From assembly GCF_028368975.1 (NCBI RefSeq), contig NZ_JAQNDM010000002.1, positions 4,272,425-4,336,424 of the forward strand: DNA of 64,000 nucleotides, read 5' to 3'. Within the stretch, counting starts at the first letter, position 1. Each line of letters begins with the position of its first letter. Positions 62,109 through 64,000 of the stretch are shown here, one piece after another. The notes beneath the pieces were generated by a model. It saw only the letters and a list, made by a program, of their open reading frames with translations. It was not told where the DNA came from and did no database searches. The stretch is from Stigmatella ashevillena. GTDB taxonomy: Bacteria; Myxococcota; Myxococcia; Myxococcales; Myxococcaceae. A program made the translations under genes and the position numbers.

Positions 62109-64000
62109 ATGTCGTTGAAATCGATTTCAAAGACTCTTTTTGCCGCAGTGTGGGTGGTCTGTCATCTGGTTGCATGCGGCAGCGAGACACCCACCAGTAC
62201 AGAAGCGAAAGCCTCGCCCCGGCACATCGTTCAAGCCCTCGATGAGCCCTGTACCAACCCCATTCCCCTCGGCAACGCCACGCCGTTGAATGGTGTCGGC
62301 GGGCCGCTGAAGGGCTGGTCCTGCATCTACACCCTGACCTTGTCAGAGCCCGCCACCAGCCTCGAGTTCGTCACGAGCGGGGGCTCGGGAGATGGCGATC
62401 TGTACGTGAAGTATGGCTCCGCTCCCACCGATACCTCCTCGTCCTCGTATAACTGTAGGTCCATCGGGGGCACCACCGCCGAGCGCTGTGTCATTTCAAG
62501 CCCCCAGTTAGGCACGTACTACGTGCGCATGTATGGGCATACCGACTTCTCGGGCGTCACCTTGACAGGAACGTACACGCCTCTCGCCAAATCGGGCTGC
62601 GACAACATCGTCGCGCTCTCCAATGGCGTGCCCGTGGGAAACCTCAGCATGCCGTCAACGTACTGGTCTTGCTTCTACACGCTGGAGGTGCCGGCGGGGG
62701 CCAACGATCTCAAGTTCACCATGAGCGGTTCGGGAGACGGCGATCTGTATGTGAAGTTTGGGTCCGCGCCCACCCTCACCTCCTATGACTGCAGGTCTTC
62801 GGGCATGACCTCCACCGAGAGTTGCGTCATCCCGACGGCACAGGCGGGCACGTACCATGTGCGATTGTGGGGGGCCGGCGGCTACTCGGGCGCCAGCCTG
62901 ACGGGTTCGTACACACAGGAATGCACCAGCGTCACCTCTCTGACCCCAGGCACCGCCGCCGGCAACATCAACGGACCGGCGAACCGCTGGTCCTGCATCT
63001 ATGCCCTGGAGGTGCCGGCCAGAGCCACCGACCTCAAGTTCGTCACGAGCGGGGGCACGGGAAATGGGGATCTCTACGTGAGATACGGCGCGGTGCCGGA
63101 CAAGAACACATATGACTGCAAGTCCACGGGCACCACCTCCAGTGAGACCTGCACCCTTCCGGCCACGCGGGCGGGCACGTACTACGTGCGGATGACAGGC
63201 CCCACGGCCTTCTCGGGCATCAATCTGACGAGCACGTACACACTCGGCAAGCCCATGGGGTGCACCGGAACCAGCGTGCTCTCCAATGGTACGCCCGAGG
63301 GCTCCATCGGCGCGGCGGCCAATGATTGGTCCTGCCTCTACGCCCTGGAGGTGCCGCCAGGAGCCAGCAACCTCCGGTTCGTGACGAGCGGTGGCTCAGG
63401 CAATGGAGACATGTATGTGAAGCGAGGCGCTCCCCCGAGCGACACCTCCTATGACTGCAAGTCCACGGAGGCCACCACCAGTGAGAGTTGTGCCCTTGCG
63501 ACAGCGCAGGCGGGCACCTGGTACGTGCGCATGCATGGGCCCACCGCCTTCTCGGGCGTCAGTCTGACGGGCGCGTACAGCGCCGTGGGCCCAGCGAGCT
63601 GCACCAGCGTCATCCCGCTGTCCAATGGCTCATCCGCGGGCAGCGTCAGTGCGTCCGCGGCGAATTGGTCCTGCCACTACACCCTGGACGTGCCCGCGGG
63701 GGTCACTGACCTCAAGTTCGTCGCCAGCGGGGGCTCGGGAGATGGCGACCTGTACGTGAAGTTCGGCTCCGCACCGGATGCCAGCACGTATGACTGCAAA
63801 TCCGCGAGCACTTCCTCCACGGAGACCTGCAGCATCCTGTTGGCGCAGCCAGGCACCTACCACGTGCGGATGAATGGATACACCTCCTTCTCGGGCGTCA
63901 GCCTGACAGGCTCGTATACCTCCACGGTTCTTTCCAATAACACCCCCGTGAACGGTCTGGGGGTGACGTTGGTGGGCGCATGGTCCTCTGTCTACACGTT
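62109..64000 (+). CDS. Lipoprotein of tandem PPC-like repeats, cut by window edge
   Basis: At least 630 residues, continuing past 64000. ATG 62109 with a lipoprotein signal ending VCHLVAC. From about residue 45 come tandem repeats of about 110 residues, each with CxxxxxLxxG, a DLKFVTSGG-like strand, GDGDLYVKFGSAP, a SYDCKS-type Cys and the closing AGTYYVRM and FSGVSLTGSYT. This is the PPC (bacterial pre-peptidase C-terminal) fold, normally found singly after secreted proteases. Five full repeats and the start of a sixth are visible; whether a protease domain follows is unknown. Confidence 0.85.
   Translation, partial: MSLKSISKTLFAAVWVVCHLVACGSETPTSTEAKASPRHIVQALDEPCTNPIPLGNATPLNGVGGPLKGWSCIYTLTLSEPATSLEFVTSGGSGDGDLYVKYGSAPTDTSSSSYNCRSIGGTTAERCVISSPQLGTYYVRMYGHTDFSGVTLTGTYTPLAKSGCDNIVALSNGVPVGNLSMPSTYWSCFYTLEVPAGANDLKFTMSGSGDGDLYVKFGSAPTLTSYDCRSSGMTSTESCVIPTAQAGTYHVRLWGAGGYSGASLTGSYTQECTSVTSLTPGTAAGNINGPANRWSCIYALEVPARATDLKFVTSGGTGNGDLYVRYGAVPDKNTYDCKSTGTTSSETCTLPATRAGTYYVRMTGPTAFSGINLTSTYTLGKPMGCTGTSVLSNGTPEGSIGAAANDWSCLYALEVPPGASNLRFVTSGGSGNGDMYVKRGAPPSDTSYDCKSTEATTSESCALATAQAGTWYVRMHGPTAFSGVSLTGAYSAVGPASCTSVIPLSNGSSAGSVSASAANWSCHYTLDVPAGVTDLKFVASGGSGDGDLYVKFGSAPDASTYDCKSASTSSTETCSILLAQPGTYHVRMNGYTSFSGVSLTGSYTSTVLSNNTPVNGLGVTLVGAWSSVYT
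62250..63950 (+). repeat. Five-plus tandem PPC-like coding repeats
   Basis: Repeat period about 330 bp. Recurring elements GDGDLYVKFGS, YDCKS and AGTYxVRM recur about every 110 codons across 62250-63950; the sixth unit is cut by the window end. The repeats differ at DNA level more than the RCC1 units, so they look older. Confidence 0.75.

Noticed and set aside
1-64000. CRISPR array, prophage or insertion sequence
   Set aside because: No regularly spaced short repeats with unique spacers, no transposase or phage structural genes, and no terminal inverted repeats were seen.

Overview
The window is GC-rich, gene-dense and carries strong myxobacterial markers: an HRD/DFG eukaryote-like Ser/Thr kinase, FHA proteins, Stig1-like Cys-repeat lipoproteins, RCC1/SBBP/HYR-type giant secreted proteins, VIT-vWA proteins, DUF4175 and many lipoproteins. 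It most resembles chromosomal DNA of a Cystobacterineae myxobacterium (Stigmatella/Archangium/Cystobacter-like); the genus is inferred from gene style only. I saw no rRNA, tRNA, insertion sequence, prophage module or CRISPR array.

Layout. 1-6.6 kb: signalling genes (kinase, FHA-GAF-cyclase-like protein), an orphan type VI immunity-like protein and an L,D-transpeptidase lipoprotein. 6.7-10.7 kb: an aromatic-amino-acid decarboxylase divergent from an adenylation-thiolation-acyltransferase protein with the architecture of insect Ebony and a beta-alanine-like specificity code; this is the most striking locus. 10.8-12.5 kb: a divergent SDR/LysR pair. 12.5-27.1 kb: a CxxC protein of unknown function and four exported or surface proteins (ricin-lectin lipoprotein, small exported protein, nidogen-like/HYR protein, 1917-residue SBBP/RCC1 lipoprotein). 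27.4-30.7 kb: a three-gene operon of unknown function ending in an unusual HhH-IPT/TIG-CARDB-solute-binding fusion without signal peptide, preceded by tandem dyads and followed by a hairpin. 30.8-32.4 kb: decayed fragments, a phosphatase-fold protein lacking its catalytic Cys and a frameshifted small membrane protein.

32.4-40.8 kb is read leftward: a cobalamin riboswitch, a BtuB-like receptor, a Stig1/beta-propeller lipoprotein translationally coupled to it, a BtuF-like binding protein, a small DUF4177-like protein, a BtuC-like permease and then a VIT-vWA protein. The riboswitch and gene order define a vitamin B12 uptake system; the propeller lipoprotein is a candidate functional analogue of Bacteroidetes BtuG. 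40.8-43.0 kb: an FHA protein, a ComEA-like HhH protein and a MarR regulator with a 39-bp palindrome upstream. 43.2-49.3 kb: a tightly packed DUF4175 / gluzincin-peptidase / unknown operon. 49.3-56.8 kb: small proteins, AEC and MFS transporters, a 35-residue single-TM ORF, a TPR lipoprotein and a DsbA/FrnE oxidoreductase. 57-64 kb: an HD-like/FRG gene pair, a nucleoside hydrolase overlapping a YdjM-like membrane protein, a sirtuin, a Cys-rich small exported protein and the start of a lipoprotein built of tandem PPC-like repeats that runs off the window.

All family assignments come from reading motifs and architecture; no database search was run. Starts were moved from the longest open frame when a ribosome-binding site, signal peptide or gene overlap supported it.
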